From NCBI GenBank assembly GCA_018136815.1, contig CM030931.1, positions 186,001 through 250,000 of the forward strand: 64,000 nucleotides of DNA. Direction: 5' to 3'. The stretch is from Isochrysis galbana (Eukaryota; Haptophyta; Isochrysidales; Isochrysidaceae). The notes beneath the pieces were generated by a model, which saw only the letters and a list, made by a program, of their open reading frames with translations, did not search any database and was not told where the DNA came from. The translations under genes were made by a program, and so were the position numbers. The number at the start of each line of letters is the position of its first letter. Within the stretch, counting starts at the first letter, position 1. Shown here one piece after another: positions 9,857 to 19,561 of this stretch.

Positions 9857-9918
<62 letters not shown>

Positions 9919-9919
9919 G

Positions 9920-9975
<56 letters not shown>

Positions 9976-10030
9976 TCTTTCTCCCCTCCCCCCCCCCTCT
10001 CTCTTTCTCCCTCTCTCTCCCCCCTATCTC
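9806..10030. repeat. (CT)n microsatellite
   Basis: This is a long, nearly pure CT tract with CCC interruptions. ORFs across it on both strands are artefacts. Confidence 0.9.
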
Positions 10031-10437
10031 CTCTGCTTCGAGAAAAGAGAAGAAGAAGAATCTACGCCCCCCCCGCGGCGCCACCAGCCGCGCCTCTCCC
10101 CCTTTCTACTATCATAGTATCTTCATCATCTCTCCTCTCTCCCTCTGATCTCTTTCACGCCATTCTGGTTTCTCTCTCCTCTCTCTCTCTTACGTACTCG
10201 GGCTCCTTCTCTTCCTTACACTTCGGCGGGGGAGGGCCGCCACCACAGCGCCTTCCCCCCCTCTCTCCCTCTCTCTCTCTCTCCCCCCCCCCCCTCTCTC
10301 TCTCCCTCTCCCACCTCCCGATCTCTCCTCTTTTCCTGCCTTCTCTCCCTCTGTTTCTCGCTCCCTCCCACTCTCTCCTCTCCTCTCCCTTCCCCCTCTC
10401 TCCCCCTTCCCCCCTCCCCGTCCCTTCCGTCCTCACC

Positions 10438-11801
10438 ATGGCCGAGTACTTCTCGGCCATCCGGCTCGCCGGCTTCAGCCCAGTCAAGATGGCCGCTAAG
10501 CCTCCACGACTCGATCCCCAAGCGGATGCCCCTGAGGGACCAGTGGTCCAGCCAATCGGGGAGCCCCATGAGATAGAGTATGCCTCCTGCTGCTGGCTTC
10601 CCGCAAACACGTGGACGGAACTGCCACTCTGCGGTCGATTCGAGTGCACACACGACTCGACGGTCTACGAGTTTGAGCTGCCGCGCTGCACCTCGCTCAA
10701 CCTGCCAGCCTGCAGCTGTCTCCTCCTCCAGGTAGGCGATGAGCCCATGCCTGCTCCCTCTGTACAGAGGGTGGAGTGCTGATCTACGGTCTGGTGCCCC
10801 CAATGCGCAGGCTCCCGGGGTGGGACCCGATGGCACGGACGCGGTTCGGCCTTACACGCCGATCTCCGAGAACTGCATGCTGGGCAAATTTCAACTGCTG
10901 ATCAAGCGCTACGAAGGAGCTGCAGTATCACAGTACATGTACCGTCTCAAGCTGGGCGACAAGGTGCGGTTCAAGCACATCAAGTTCAACGTCAAGAAGC
11001 AGTATCCATTCCCCGGCGTGCGCACGGTACGCGCCGCACCCGCCGCGAGTGGTCCTAGAGCCGGAAGTCGACCACCCGTTGGGATTCCACGCCTCCCAAT
11101 CGCGTTTGCGCAGCTGATTCGTCTCTTCCTTATCGCTGCGGACTTGGTCCCAACCTGCAGATATCTCTGGTGTGTGCAGGCTCCGGAATCACACCCGTCT
11201 ACCAAGCTCTCCTCAAATTGATGAATACTCCTGGAGACACCCGGCAGGTGAGACGGTTGGCTGTGCTCATGCCAGAAAGTGGGGGGTGCATCTCGCCGTT
11301 TTACGTTCGTGCGCCTTCCGACGCCAGCCCAACAATGACCCATTGGGTCATCATCGCAGGTTGTGCTCCTGAACGGGAATCGGGCAAAGGAAGACATGCT
11401 GCTGTTCGAGGAGCTGCGCGAATTCGCGCGCCTCAACCCGAATCGGCTTACTGTGGTGCACTGCTTCAGTCAAGAGCCCCTCTCAAACGGTGAGCACGGG
11501 CTCAAGACCAATTTGTTTCCAACGATGGGTATGCAGATGGACCTCAGACCTGACGCGCACCGCCTCCCCGGTACCAATAGGTTTCTGCTCGACTGACGAG
11601 TACATCGTGGAACACGGTCGGATTGACGAGGACAAAATGAGGCGATACCTATTCCCTCCAGCAGATGACACATGCGTGATGGTCTGTGGCCTTCCCATTA
11701 TGTATGACCTCTGGTGCGGGCCCAGAGCAGAGCCGGAGTTGAAGGAAGGGACCGTTCTGCATCGCCTGGGTTACACCTCCAAGATGATCGCAAAGTTGTA
11801 G
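10438..11801 (+). CDS. NADH–cytochrome-b5 reductase-like flavoprotein
   Basis: Five exons fit: 10438–10731, 10811–11026, 11161–11247, 11360–11489 and 11581–11801. All have GT–AG borders and matching phases, giving 315 residues, the usual family length. The FAD lobe carries HDSTVYEFELP, the flavin motif RPYTPIS and LGKFQLLIKRYEGAAVSQY. The NAD lobe carries VCAGSGITPVYQALL, VVLLNGNRAKEDMLLFEEL and CGLPIMYD (the usual second CGPP proline is Leu). It would move electrons from NADH to cytochrome b5 or a similar acceptor. No membrane anchor is evident at the N-terminus. The start sits in a good context (CACCATGG) after a pyrimidine-rich leader that is also duplicated 0.9 kb upstream. Confidence 0.88.
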
Positions 11802-12717
11802 TGCAATTAGGAGAGAATATCATTGAGCTGGAGGCACGGTAGGCAGCTCAGGGCCACTTGCTTGTGGCGCCGACGTTGCCTGTCTGCACGAGAAACTCGC
11901 TATCAGCTGGGTAGTCTGCTTCATAGGTGCAGGCGGCATGGTACCCTCGTCCTCTCTGCCGAACTACGTGGCCATTAGTGCAGATGATCTCGCCGCTTTT
12001 TCGCTCCCGTCGATTCTCCAGGAGCGCCATACTTTCCGGTGTCCAATGTGCCACGTGCAACATGTTCATTTTCTACAACCATTCATTTTGTGCCCTGCCA
12101 CTTTTTGTGCCCACAATGCGTTGGCCTGTCCACAGACTCGCTTTCTTTTCGATAGAGCGCGCATCATGGCGCATTAGCTCCAACGTTCCGGATGTGCGAT
12201 GTGCCCCCAGTACCAGTACCAGTGCTAATCGTGGGCTCGTGGTCGTGGCCGGCAGGCGTAGTCGGAAATGGTGGGTTGGCGTCCGTGGCGGTGAGCCGCA
12301 GGCCGAGCGGCAGCACCGCTAACGTCCACAACAACATAGCCATAACCATAACAAAGCGTAAGCTCAGCCCAAAAATAAGCGAAAGGCGTCAAGCCGCCGC
12401 TAGTGTCGCCAGTATGTGCCTTAGCAGTATAATAATAATGATGATAAAACATTCGAGCGTCAGTACCACTACTGCCACTAGCCCGGTACTATCACGACGC
12501 TCCTCAACGCACCTGCCCAGACGCCTTGAGGTGATGGCACAAGACACATACACATATGCATCCCTACAAATCACCCCTCTTGCACCCCTCGCAAACCCCC
12601 GGCTCCCATTGTAACTCCCCACAAATTACAATGAGGGGAAACCTAGTGAGGGGGAGGGGGGAGGTCAGCTCGAGGGCAGGCCCATCGCGAGTGTGGGAGT
12701 GCGAGTCTGTCAGAGCA
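11802..12717. other. Intergenic with a few weak minus-strand ORFs
   Basis: Two minus-strand frames look slightly protein-like. One is 12349–12164, with a signal-peptide-like start (MVMAMLLWTLAVLPLGL). The other is 12069–11848, with two Cys. They cannot be joined convincingly, and neither shows a known domain. Confidence 0.3.
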
Positions 12718-12776
12718 AGGCTGCTCTCACTCTTGGAGATATTACTTGCGAGGGCGCGCCGGCAGCTAGCGCGGAA
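12718..12776 (+). repeat. Dispersed short repeat, shared with 38.9 kb
   Basis: The block TCTCACTCTTGGAGAT..TAC..GCGAGGGCGC.CCGGCAG…CTAGCGCGGA is shared with 38908–38970, with small indels. Its identity is unknown. Confidence 0.7.
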
Positions 12777-13260
12777 CGCGGTTCTTGTGGGGAGCTCATG
12801 GAGCTTTCCTTGGGGCCCATGTTGGAAGTGACTACGGGCATGGCGATCGAGGCACGATGCACGGAGGGTGCGGAAGTGCGGAAGGAGGCTTGTGGAGGGT
12901 GGTGGCAGGCGATTGGGGGCCTAGGCGCGTGCTTGACTTGTATTGACAATGTATTGACTCGTTGACTCGGGGTATAGACTTGGAAACTCTGTATAGACGA
13001 AGCTGCTACAAAAACACTCACGAAAAAACCAACACCCGACGACCTTGGGCTCAGAAACTAATGTTGACACCCCGGAATCATAGGATGAACAAACTCCTCC
13101 CGCGCGGCGGAGGCTGAGGTCGCGATCGCTCGTCATGAACAAACCCCATCCGACTACATACTAATGCAACTTTGCACTGCTGCAACTGTGCGTTCCATGA
13201 GTGCTAAGCACCGCCCCGTTTCCACCGGTTTACAATGAAGTTTCTCACTACCAACCATCG
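12777..13260. other. Intergenic, downstream of the RCC1 gene
   Basis: No gene or structured element was recognised here. Confidence 0.5.
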
Positions 13261-14859
13261 TCATAGAAGGCGGAGGCGAAAGTCTAGGATGGACCGCGGC
13301 ACTGTTGAGATGTAGCACCCAATGCCACCGAAGAAGTCGAGTGTGATGCCGGCCTCGTGCTCCCGTTCGCGAAAAAGTAGCTCATCCGCGTAGGGGCCAA
13401 ATCCACCGCTAAAGGGGTAGCCGAAGGCGTCCGCTCGGCCGAAGCCGTACAACACGCCGCGATCATCGCCGTGACTTTCCTCGACGACAGCCACGGTGTG
13501 GGTCCGGCCGCCGGCTGCGGCCATTACCCGCACGCCTCGCAAAGCCTCTACTGCCTTTGGCTGCCATTGTATGTGCTGATCCCCGTGCCCGAGTTGCCCC
13601 ATCCCGCCCTCGCCCCACGTGTAGAGCAGCCCCGTGCTGGTGACGGCACACGAGTGACAGCTACCACAAGCGATGCGATTGACGCGAGCGTCCGCGAAGG
13701 TCGGCATCCGTTGTGGCGTCTTTGCATTGGTCACACCCTGCCCCAGCCCGAGCGAGTACGTCTTGACTCCCCCCCAAGAGAAGACTTGGCCCTCGTCTGT
13801 GAGAGCTAGGCAGTGGTAGATGCCCGCCGCGACACTCGACACCTTTTGCAGCGTCTCGATCGGCCGCGGGACGTGGCACGATTGCGGGTCGGAATCGCGA
13901 CCGAGGCATCCGCCCAAGTGCGATCCAAACGAGAAGACGCGCCCATCGTCAGTCACCGCAAACGTGCACCGCATGCCGGCTGCGATGGCCACTATGTGGT
14001 GGTGCGCGAGTGCCTCGACCACCGTAGGCGGGGCGAACCCGCTCCTGGGCCGCCGATATCCCAGGCCACTCTCAGGCACCTCGTTGTCCCCGTCATTCTC
14101 TGCGGGCGGCGCCGGCTCGCCCTCGAGGATGAGCTCAACACTCCATGTGATGACTGCGCCGGCATTTGTAAGCGCCACATGATGCGACGGTCCAGTTGCC
14201 ACCTCTATCACACGATGGCCACGGAGGCCCTCAACGAGCGCTGGACCGAACTGCGTCTCCGGTTCGCCTGGCCCGGGCCGACCAAACAGTTGCTGCGCGT
14301 GCTCCGTCCGCCAGCCCCACATGTAGACCTCGCCGTCCGACGTGGCTGCCAGGCTGTACGAGTCGGTGGCAGCGACGTGGCGGATGATCTTGCCAGCCAT
14401 GACAGGCAGCGGAGTGGGCATGACAATCTCCCGCTCCCAGCTGGACGTCCACATCTCGCGCGAGAGGCCGAGCACGCCCAAACTGCTGCAAAAGTCGTCC
14501 TCCTGAGAGCCGCAGCTGCAGAGCACACCATCGGCACGCACGAGCAGTGTGTGCTGCTCTCCAGCGGCGATCGACCAAAGCGGACGGTCCTGCCTTCGCT
14601 CGCACCAGAGGAGAAATGCAATCCATCCGGGAGCGTGGCTGGGAAGCTGTTGGGGTATGGCTCTTCCCAACGCCTGCGATCGCAATCTCAGCGCGAGCTC
14701 GAGGGGAGAGAGCTCTGGCCTTTGCGAGGGTCCCCCTCGAAAGGCACGGGAGCAGAGGGAGAGGCGGGAGAGATCGGCCGTGCGTAGCTGGAGCAGCACG
14801 TGGACTAGGACGTCGGGAGGGAGGTGGAGGAGAAGGGTGGGCCGGGGAGCGTCGTACAT
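13261..14859 (-). CDS. F-box protein with RCC1-type beta-propeller
   Basis: This is an intronless ORF of 532 residues. An F-box-like segment opens the protein (LLLHLPPDVLVHVLLQL…LSRLSLCSRAF, about 9–45). At least six RCC1 repeats follow from about residue 95, with the hallmark GxxHxxAL/T pattern: AAGEQHTLLVRADG, ATGPSHHVALTNAG, AAGMRCTFAVTDDG, AAGIYHCLALTDEG, ACGSCHSCAVTSTG and AAGGRTHTVAV, alternating with WGxxxxxQLGxG blades. Such proteins act as substrate receptors of SCF ubiquitin ligases, or as propeller scaffolds. The C-terminus is a short unrelated tail. A purine-rich tract lies on the plus strand immediately before the start, so pyrimidines are on the coding strand. Confidence 0.88.
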   Translation of the reverse strand: MYDAPRPTLLLHLPPDVLVHVLLQLRTADLSRLSLCSRAFRGGPSQRPELSPLELALRLRSQALGRAIPQQLPSHAPGWIAFLLWCERRQDRPLWSIAAGEQHTLLVRADGVLCSCGSQEDDFCSSLGVLGLSREMWTSSWEREIVMPTPLPVMAGKIIRHVAATDSYSLAATSDGEVYMWGWRTEHAQQLFGRPGPGEPETQFGPALVEGLRGHRVIEVATGPSHHVALTNAGAVITWSVELILEGEPAPPAENDGDNEVPESGLGYRRPRSGFAPPTVVEALAHHHIVAIAAGMRCTFAVTDDGRVFSFGSHLGGCLGRDSDPQSCHVPRPIETLQKVSSVAAGIYHCLALTDEGQVFSWGGVKTYSLGLGQGVTNAKTPQRMPTFADARVNRIACGSCHSCAVTSTGLLYTWGEGGMGQLGHGDQHIQWQPKAVEALRGVRVMAAAGGRTHTVAVVEESHGDDRGVLYGFGRADAFGYPFSGGFGPYADELLFREREHEAGITLDFFGGIGCYISTVPRSILDFRLRLL

Positions 14860-15574
14860 TCCGTGGGGGAGAGAGGGGGCGGGGGCGGGGGAGAGAGAGA
14901 GAGAGCAGGAAGAGAAGGAGAAAAAAAATCTGAAGATTCAGGACTAACACTTACAAGTAGGTGGTAAAGAAATACGCTCGTTCACCTTTTTTTTGGGGGG
15001 GGGGGGGGGGTGAGTACATAGTTAGGAGCCTAGCTGTGAAACAGAGGAACAGTGTTTTTTTTCGGAGGTCAAAAACAGTGTTTTTCACCGTGTTTCAAAC
15101 TCCCTCCTTTGTGGCCACCGTTTTTCGGTTTTCGGCGGGGGCCACAAAGGCCCCCTCCGACGGGGAGGTCGTTTGCCTTCATTTGGTACCCCTCGTTTCC
15201 CAATACGCGATGCGCCGGTACAAAAAAAATCCGATTGAAAACAAAGGCCGCTTATCGGTTCGGGTTCAGCTCCCGTAAAGATTGAACCCACAAGGCCCAG
15301 CAACATCAAATACAAAAAAGCTCGGTCCTAGGACACCGGGCCGAGCTCACCATGAGGGCGCTCCTGTGAGCAAGGGGATGCATGGTTACTAGTGCGTGCC
15401 CCCCCCTCGATGAAAATTCCAGCGGCCTCCTCGTCACGCATGACGTGGCCGCCGCGCAGCCGCATGCAGGACCTCTCCTCACACTTGCCTCTCTCCTGGC
15501 GCCGCGCACCGCCACCTGGCCGCTCGTGAGCTAGGAGGTCTCTAAAAAAATGTGGCCGTGAATACAACAAACAA
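14860..15574. other. Intergenic with transposon-like fragments
   Basis: GA-rich DNA at 14870–14925 is the likely leader of the RCC1 gene. Bases about 15030–15060 (GTGAAACAGAGGAACAGTG, then TTTTTCGGAGGTC) match the end of the small hAT-like element at 40.5 kb. Bases 15167–15196 share 30 bp exactly with 63852–63881. No gene is supported. Confidence 0.55.
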
Positions 15575-15876
15575 ATGACGGGCTTGGTGGGACAACTCTC
15601 GATACAAATCGAGAGTCATAAGGTGATGATGAAAGCTAGCGAAGATGGTATAGAGTTATGCGATCGCATGATTAATCTATTACTATTACAGAATATGAAA
15701 TTGACTTCTAATATATTTCAAAATAGTATTAAAATCAATTCGGAAGTTGGTCAATTAGAACAAAAAAAATGCAGTATCGAGAACAAATCCGTTCAGCGAA
15801 CGAGGCAATCCAACAACTCAGAAAACAAATACAAGATTTGGCAATGACCCCCGATACCACCACAAGGACTCGGTAA
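15575..15876 (+). pseudogene. AT-rich coiled-coil gene broken by a frameshift at an A-tract
   Basis: The first frame gives 90 residues starting MTGLVGQLSIQIESHKVMM, but it becomes non-helical after the run of eight A at 15762–15769. Changing frame there continues with 35 residues (MQYREQIRSANEAIQQLRKQ…) that extend the coiled coil to a stop at 15874–15876. This is a gene with a 1-base indel or a programmed slip on the A-tract. The island is much AT-richer than its surroundings, like the ORFs at 3.5 and 4.8 kb. Family unknown. Confidence 0.5.
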
Positions 15877-15879
15877 AGA

Positions 15880-16224
15880 GAGGTCGTTTGACTTGACTGT
15901 TTGAAGAGATAACCCGAACTGTTTTGGGTGGGGGGGTCGGCTTGTTTTTTGACGCGGGGTGGAAAGCGCGCGCAAAAAGCGCGCGCGTTTAGCTCGGGCT
16001 CTCTCTCTCCTGCCGCCGGTTCTCTCCTGCCCTGTCGCCGGCTCTCTCCAGCCCTGCCCGGCTCTCTCCTGTCCTGCCGCCGGCTCTCTCTCCTGCCGCC
16101 GGCTCTCTCCCCCTTCCCCTCCCCCTTGCCCTCCCCCTTCCCCTTCGCCTGGACTCGCGGTCGAGCGCGGCGGCTCGGCGGCACACCACAGAGGACCACA
16201 GACGGACCGTCCAGGAGAGGAGAG
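15880..16224. other. GC-rich spacer with CTCTCCTGCCGCCGG repeats
   Basis: Bases 16000–16145 carry a degenerate tandem repeat built on GGCTCTCTCCTGCC. ORFs through it on both strands are artefacts of the repeat. Confidence 0.6.
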
Positions 16225-16388
16225 ATGCAGACGGCGGAGGGAGACCCGTGCGGTGAGTGGCCGGTGGATGCGCTGGGCGGGTGGTGTGCGGAGGAGGAGC
16301 TGCGCCTGCCCGAGTGGCAGGCCGCGCGCGAGAGTTTGTCGCATCTGACGCACCGGCATCGGTACCTCGAGTTGCGTTGCGGCGCAGT
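16225..16388 (+). CDS. Possible first exon of an unrecognised gene
   Basis: The frame from ATG 16225 gives 55 residues (MQTAEGDPCGEWPVDALGGW…RHRYLELRCGAVE) with GC-rich third positions and a donor-like GTGCGT directly after. No matching second exon is nearby, because minus-strand coding sequence follows. It may be the stump of an interrupted gene whose last exon lies near 18 kb; that link is a guess. Confidence 0.3.
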
Positions 16389-16478
16389 GGAGGTGCGTGC
16401 GAAGTGCGAGCAAGTCCAAAGAATCAACGGAGGCACTGATGGAGGCCACCATGCTTCCGTTCGTTGTCACCTGAGACG

Positions 16479-16841
16479 TCATTGTGACGAGCTCATTTTG
16501 CAGCACCTGTACATGTACCTCAGCTTGTCCTGGGTGCTGCTTCGTCGGTTCAGCCGGAATTGCGTGATGACTTCGTCCTGTTCGCATTCCACGTCGTGCT
16601 TGTCAAGGTTAGTGTTGTGCCAGGTTTCGTTATTCCACTCCGTCGTCACGTCACGACATGTACCAGCGGCCTCCACGGAATTGCACGTGTAATCATACGA
16701 TAGCGTGTCGGGTGTGGGTCGATTCAGTTTGAATTTGGCGATTGGCTTTGTACCACAATCGACATCGTGCTTGTCCAAGTATATCACGCTACCATCCGCC
16801 CTGATATCACTTGGTGTGGATTGCACTATGTTTGCTGGCAC
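16479..16841 (-). CDS. Cys-rich LDKHDV-repeat protein fragment
   Basis: The frame carries two copies of a recognisable extracellular-type repeat: IYLDKHDVDCGTKPIAKFKL…YDYTC and TNLDKHDVECEQDEVITQFRL…RYMYRCC. Similar Y/LDRHDVxC…RYxYTCC repeats occur in large secreted proteins of algae and other protists; I know no reaction for them. The frame is open a little further upstream but has no signal peptide. Its upstream part overlaps the 3' end of the RING-like gene in a different frame. It is probably a last exon or a fragment. Confidence 0.5.
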   Translation of the reverse strand: MPANIVQSTPSDIRADGSVIYLDKHDVDCGTKPIAKFKLNRPTPDTLSYDYTCNSVEAAGTCRDVTTEWNNETWHNTNLDKHDVECEQDEVITQFRLNRRSSTQDKLRYMYRCCKMSSSQ

Positions 16842-17556
16842 AGAAGCATTTGGGCGGAGGATGGTCTTCGCGGACTATCTGGCGCGCACATTCCAAGTGG
16901 ACAGGATGGTTGTTCTTGCAGGTGACAACTGCGACTTCGGTGACCATCTTCTTGCAATGGGAGCAGCAGGTTTGGAGGCGTAGCTCAGAGACTTGAGCCT
17001 CTGCCTCTTGAACGGACAGTTTCATGGAGTGGTACTTGACTTCCATGTCCACATGATCTTGAGCTGCTTCTCGTAACAGTGCCAATTCTTCATCCATGGC
17101 CTTCACCTTGCGCGTGAGTGCCCTATTCTCGACTTCCATCGGATGAGACCGCCGCCTGTGATGGACGGGCGGTTCGTATCGCTGTGGTGCTCTGATCTTT
17201 CTCTTGCTCCTGGGTGCAATGTCATCGTCACACAGATCGACAACGTCTCTCGAATCCATACCAACGTGCCCAGGAGCTGCTTCTTCGTCGGAAGGAGGGG
17301 GGTCTAGTGCTGGCAGGGAAGCGGGTGGAGAGGGAGGGAGGGAGGAGGGAACAGGGCTGTGAACGGGTGGAGGACAGATGACAATGTATTGGTTGGAGCC
17401 ATCGGGTTGTTCGAGGAGACGGAGGTCTGGGGAAGTGGGTCGAGAGCGGAGAGGAGGAGGATTGTGGAAAGGATGGACCACAATGGATCGTTCGACAGGA
17501 GGAATGGCATCAAGATAGGAGAGGAATGACGGGACAGAGGATTCCAAAGAGGTCAT
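16807..17556 (-). CDS. RING-like zinc-binding protein with a SUMO-interacting-type motif
   Basis: The ORF has 249 residues. A Pro-rich N-terminal half is followed by SRDVVDLCDDDIAP (about residue 103), a hydrophobic core with acidic flank like a SUMO-interacting motif. A basic patch (RSKRK), a coiled coil (about 140–190) and a C-terminal Cys/His cluster follow: CSHCKKM, TCKNNHPVHLEC and KCFC. The cluster follows RING spacing except that the last pair is C-x-C rather than C-x2-C. A SUMO-guided ubiquitin ligase would fit, but this is inference. Purine-rich repeats precede it on the plus strand, so pyrimidines are on the coding strand. Confidence 0.55.
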   Translation of the reverse strand: MTSLESSVPSFLSYLDAIPPVERSIVVHPFHNPPPLRSRPTSPDLRLLEQPDGSNQYIVICPPPVHSPVPSSLPPSPPASLPALDPPPSDEEAAPGHVGMDSRDVVDLCDDDIAPRSKRKIRAPQRYEPPVHHRRRSHPMEVENRALTRKVKAMDEELALLREAAQDHVDMEVKYHSMKLSVQEAEAQVSELRLQTCCSHCKKMVTEVAVVTCKNNHPVHLECARQIVREDHPPPKCFCASKHSAIHTK

Positions 17557-17599
17557 GGAACAGACAGAGCGACGCTTGCTTTGCAGTGGAAGGAAGAGG

Positions 17600-17885
17600 G
17601 GACAGTTCAGGGGAGGGAGGGGAGGGGACGGACGGAGAGGAGGGAGGGAGAGCGGGAGGGAGGGAGGGAGAGCAGAGCGGAGAGCAGAGCGGAGAGCAGA
17701 GCGGAGAGCAGAGCGGAGAGCGGAGCTGAGAGGGAAGCGGCGCGGCGCGGAGGAGGGAGGGAAGAGAAGCGCCCTCTCTGTGCAAACAACTGCCCAACTC
17801 CGACCGCCCCCCCCCCCCTCTCACCTCCAACTGCCCAACTCCGACCGCCCCCCCCTCTCACCCCCAACTGCCCAACTGCTCTGGA
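17600..17885. repeat. GAGAGCAGAGCG tandem repeat and AACTGCCCAACTCCGACC repeats
   Basis: A 12-bp unit, GAGAGCAGAGCG, repeats about five times at 17670–17730 inside a purine-rich tract. A second unit (AACTGCCCAACTCCGACCGCC) repeats near 17790 and 17830, with a partial third copy near 17870. Confidence 0.8.
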
Positions 17886-17984
17886 TACAACTGCCCTTCG
17901 TGCTACCTTCCTCTGGATATAACTTCCCAACTGCCCGTGCACATACTGACTGCCCCTGCATCCACACACCTGCCCAAGTCTCAG

Positions 17985-18193
17985 CAAGATTGTCTTGCCG
18001 AGTACAAAAAAGAATACTCTTTGCTGGTGACGACGCCTTTCAAGACATCCACGTGATCGACAGCGACGCGAATCTACTTCAGAGAATCGATCCAAGCCGT
18101 CGGCAGAGCAACCTGTTGTTCCCCGAGCTCAGCGAGAAGATACGTGTATTCCTTGATGGAGAAGCGCAACACAAGCGCGCCAAGATGTCTTGA
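17985..18193 (+). CDS. Possible terminal exon, unrecognised
   Basis: After an acceptor-like TCTCAG, the frame gives ARLSCRVQKRILFAGDDAF…, VIDSDANLLQRIDPSRRQ and a helical C-terminus ending KRAKMS before TGA. It reads like real protein, but the upstream frame is only repeat sequence. No function is known. Confidence 0.3.
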
Positions 18194-19561
18194 GGGAGAC
18201 AGAGAACAAAGAGGGGACCTCGCCATTTCCGTTCCTCACCCTCCCCTCCCCCCCCCCCTATCCATGCCTTCCCAGACAAGAGTAGCACGCCAATGCAGGG
18301 GGGGGGGGGCTGTGGCGCATTGCGTTCAAGAAGGAGTGTGTCCCCACTCTTTGCGTGTGTGCCCGTCGTGCTCGCCTGATTGGTAGAACCTAATTGGCAG
18401 AACCTACGGGCCGTGACGGTCTTGGTGATGCACAGAAAATACAAGCAAGTTATATAATGTATGGGGTGTGGCAGCTCTGCTGCCACCCCCATGGCGGTAA
18501 CTCCTACCATCTGTGCACCCCTCGGGGGCGGGCACATGACACAACAAACAAAATCCTTGGAGCTTTTGCTCCCTAGCGACGGGGCGACGGACGATCCGAC
18601 GGGGGCGACAGTTACGCACAGGAATAAGGAGGGAATCTTTCGAAAACCCTTAAGTGAGTTGATGAAGACCGAAGTAAGATAGCGCCACGATATAATCCAA
18701 TGGCCAACACCTGAGGGGGAATCAGGGTCACACAAGGGGGCGGTTCCTTGCACCGGCGACACCTGAACGCTGAATGAACGCTCGTCTTAGCCTAAACCTA
18801 AAATCGCTAGGGGCACGCAAGGAGGTAAGCCAGGTGAGGGGGCAAGCAGGCGACAAGGGAGGCGACAAAGGAGGCGAGGGCAAAGAGGGCGAATGGGCGA
18901 ATGTAGGATCCTGCGACGGTGACTAGTGACTAGCCTGCAAGGAGGGGACATAGAAATGCAAACAACTTCGATCTAAAACAAAAAGGTCGATCGCGGATGC
19001 GACAATCGTGCGCCGCGCTAGCCGCCGGTGCGCCTTCTTCGCGACTCGTTCCCAAAGAGGAAACGAGCTTCGCTCCGACACAAGTACGGTAACAACGTAT
19101 TTCGTATTTCCCATCGAGTAGAGATCTTCTAGCATCTGGGCTGGATCGAAACTATTAGTACGCGAGTCCGCGTCGCTCGCTCTCAGACCGGTGCAAGAGC
19201 TAAAAGTAGCCGTGAGATCTATTTTTGTACTTTGATCTGGTCGGTCTCTCTAGCGGCTTTTGGCGCCAAAATCCAGCGGGTGGAGGCGGTGTCCCGGCCG
19301 GGCGACCTTCCTGGAGAGAGTTCCCCCTCCTCTGATCCCCCCCCCCCCCGCCCCGCCTCGCCTCTCCACTGCCGCTTCCCCTCTCCTTTTGCCTCTGCCT
19401 TAGCCTCTGCCTCTGCCTCCTTGCCTCCCCCCCCCCCCCTCCTCCCCCTTCCCCCCTCCCTTCTCGCTCAGAGTCAGAGAGCGTGAGAGAAGAGGGAACA
19501 GCGGACTGCATCCACCGCACCCACCGCACCTGCTCCCGCTCGCTCCCGATCCTCACGCCTG
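18194..19561. other. Intergenic, leader of the HMG gene at its end
   Basis: No supported gene. A minus-strand ORF at 19135–18923 (70 residues) has no recognisable motif. A C-rich and CT-rich leader at 19335–19470 precedes the HMG gene. Confidence 0.5.

Noticed and set aside
9671-10084. 137-residue Arg/Glu ORF (-)
   Set aside because: It is a translated (CT)n microsatellite.
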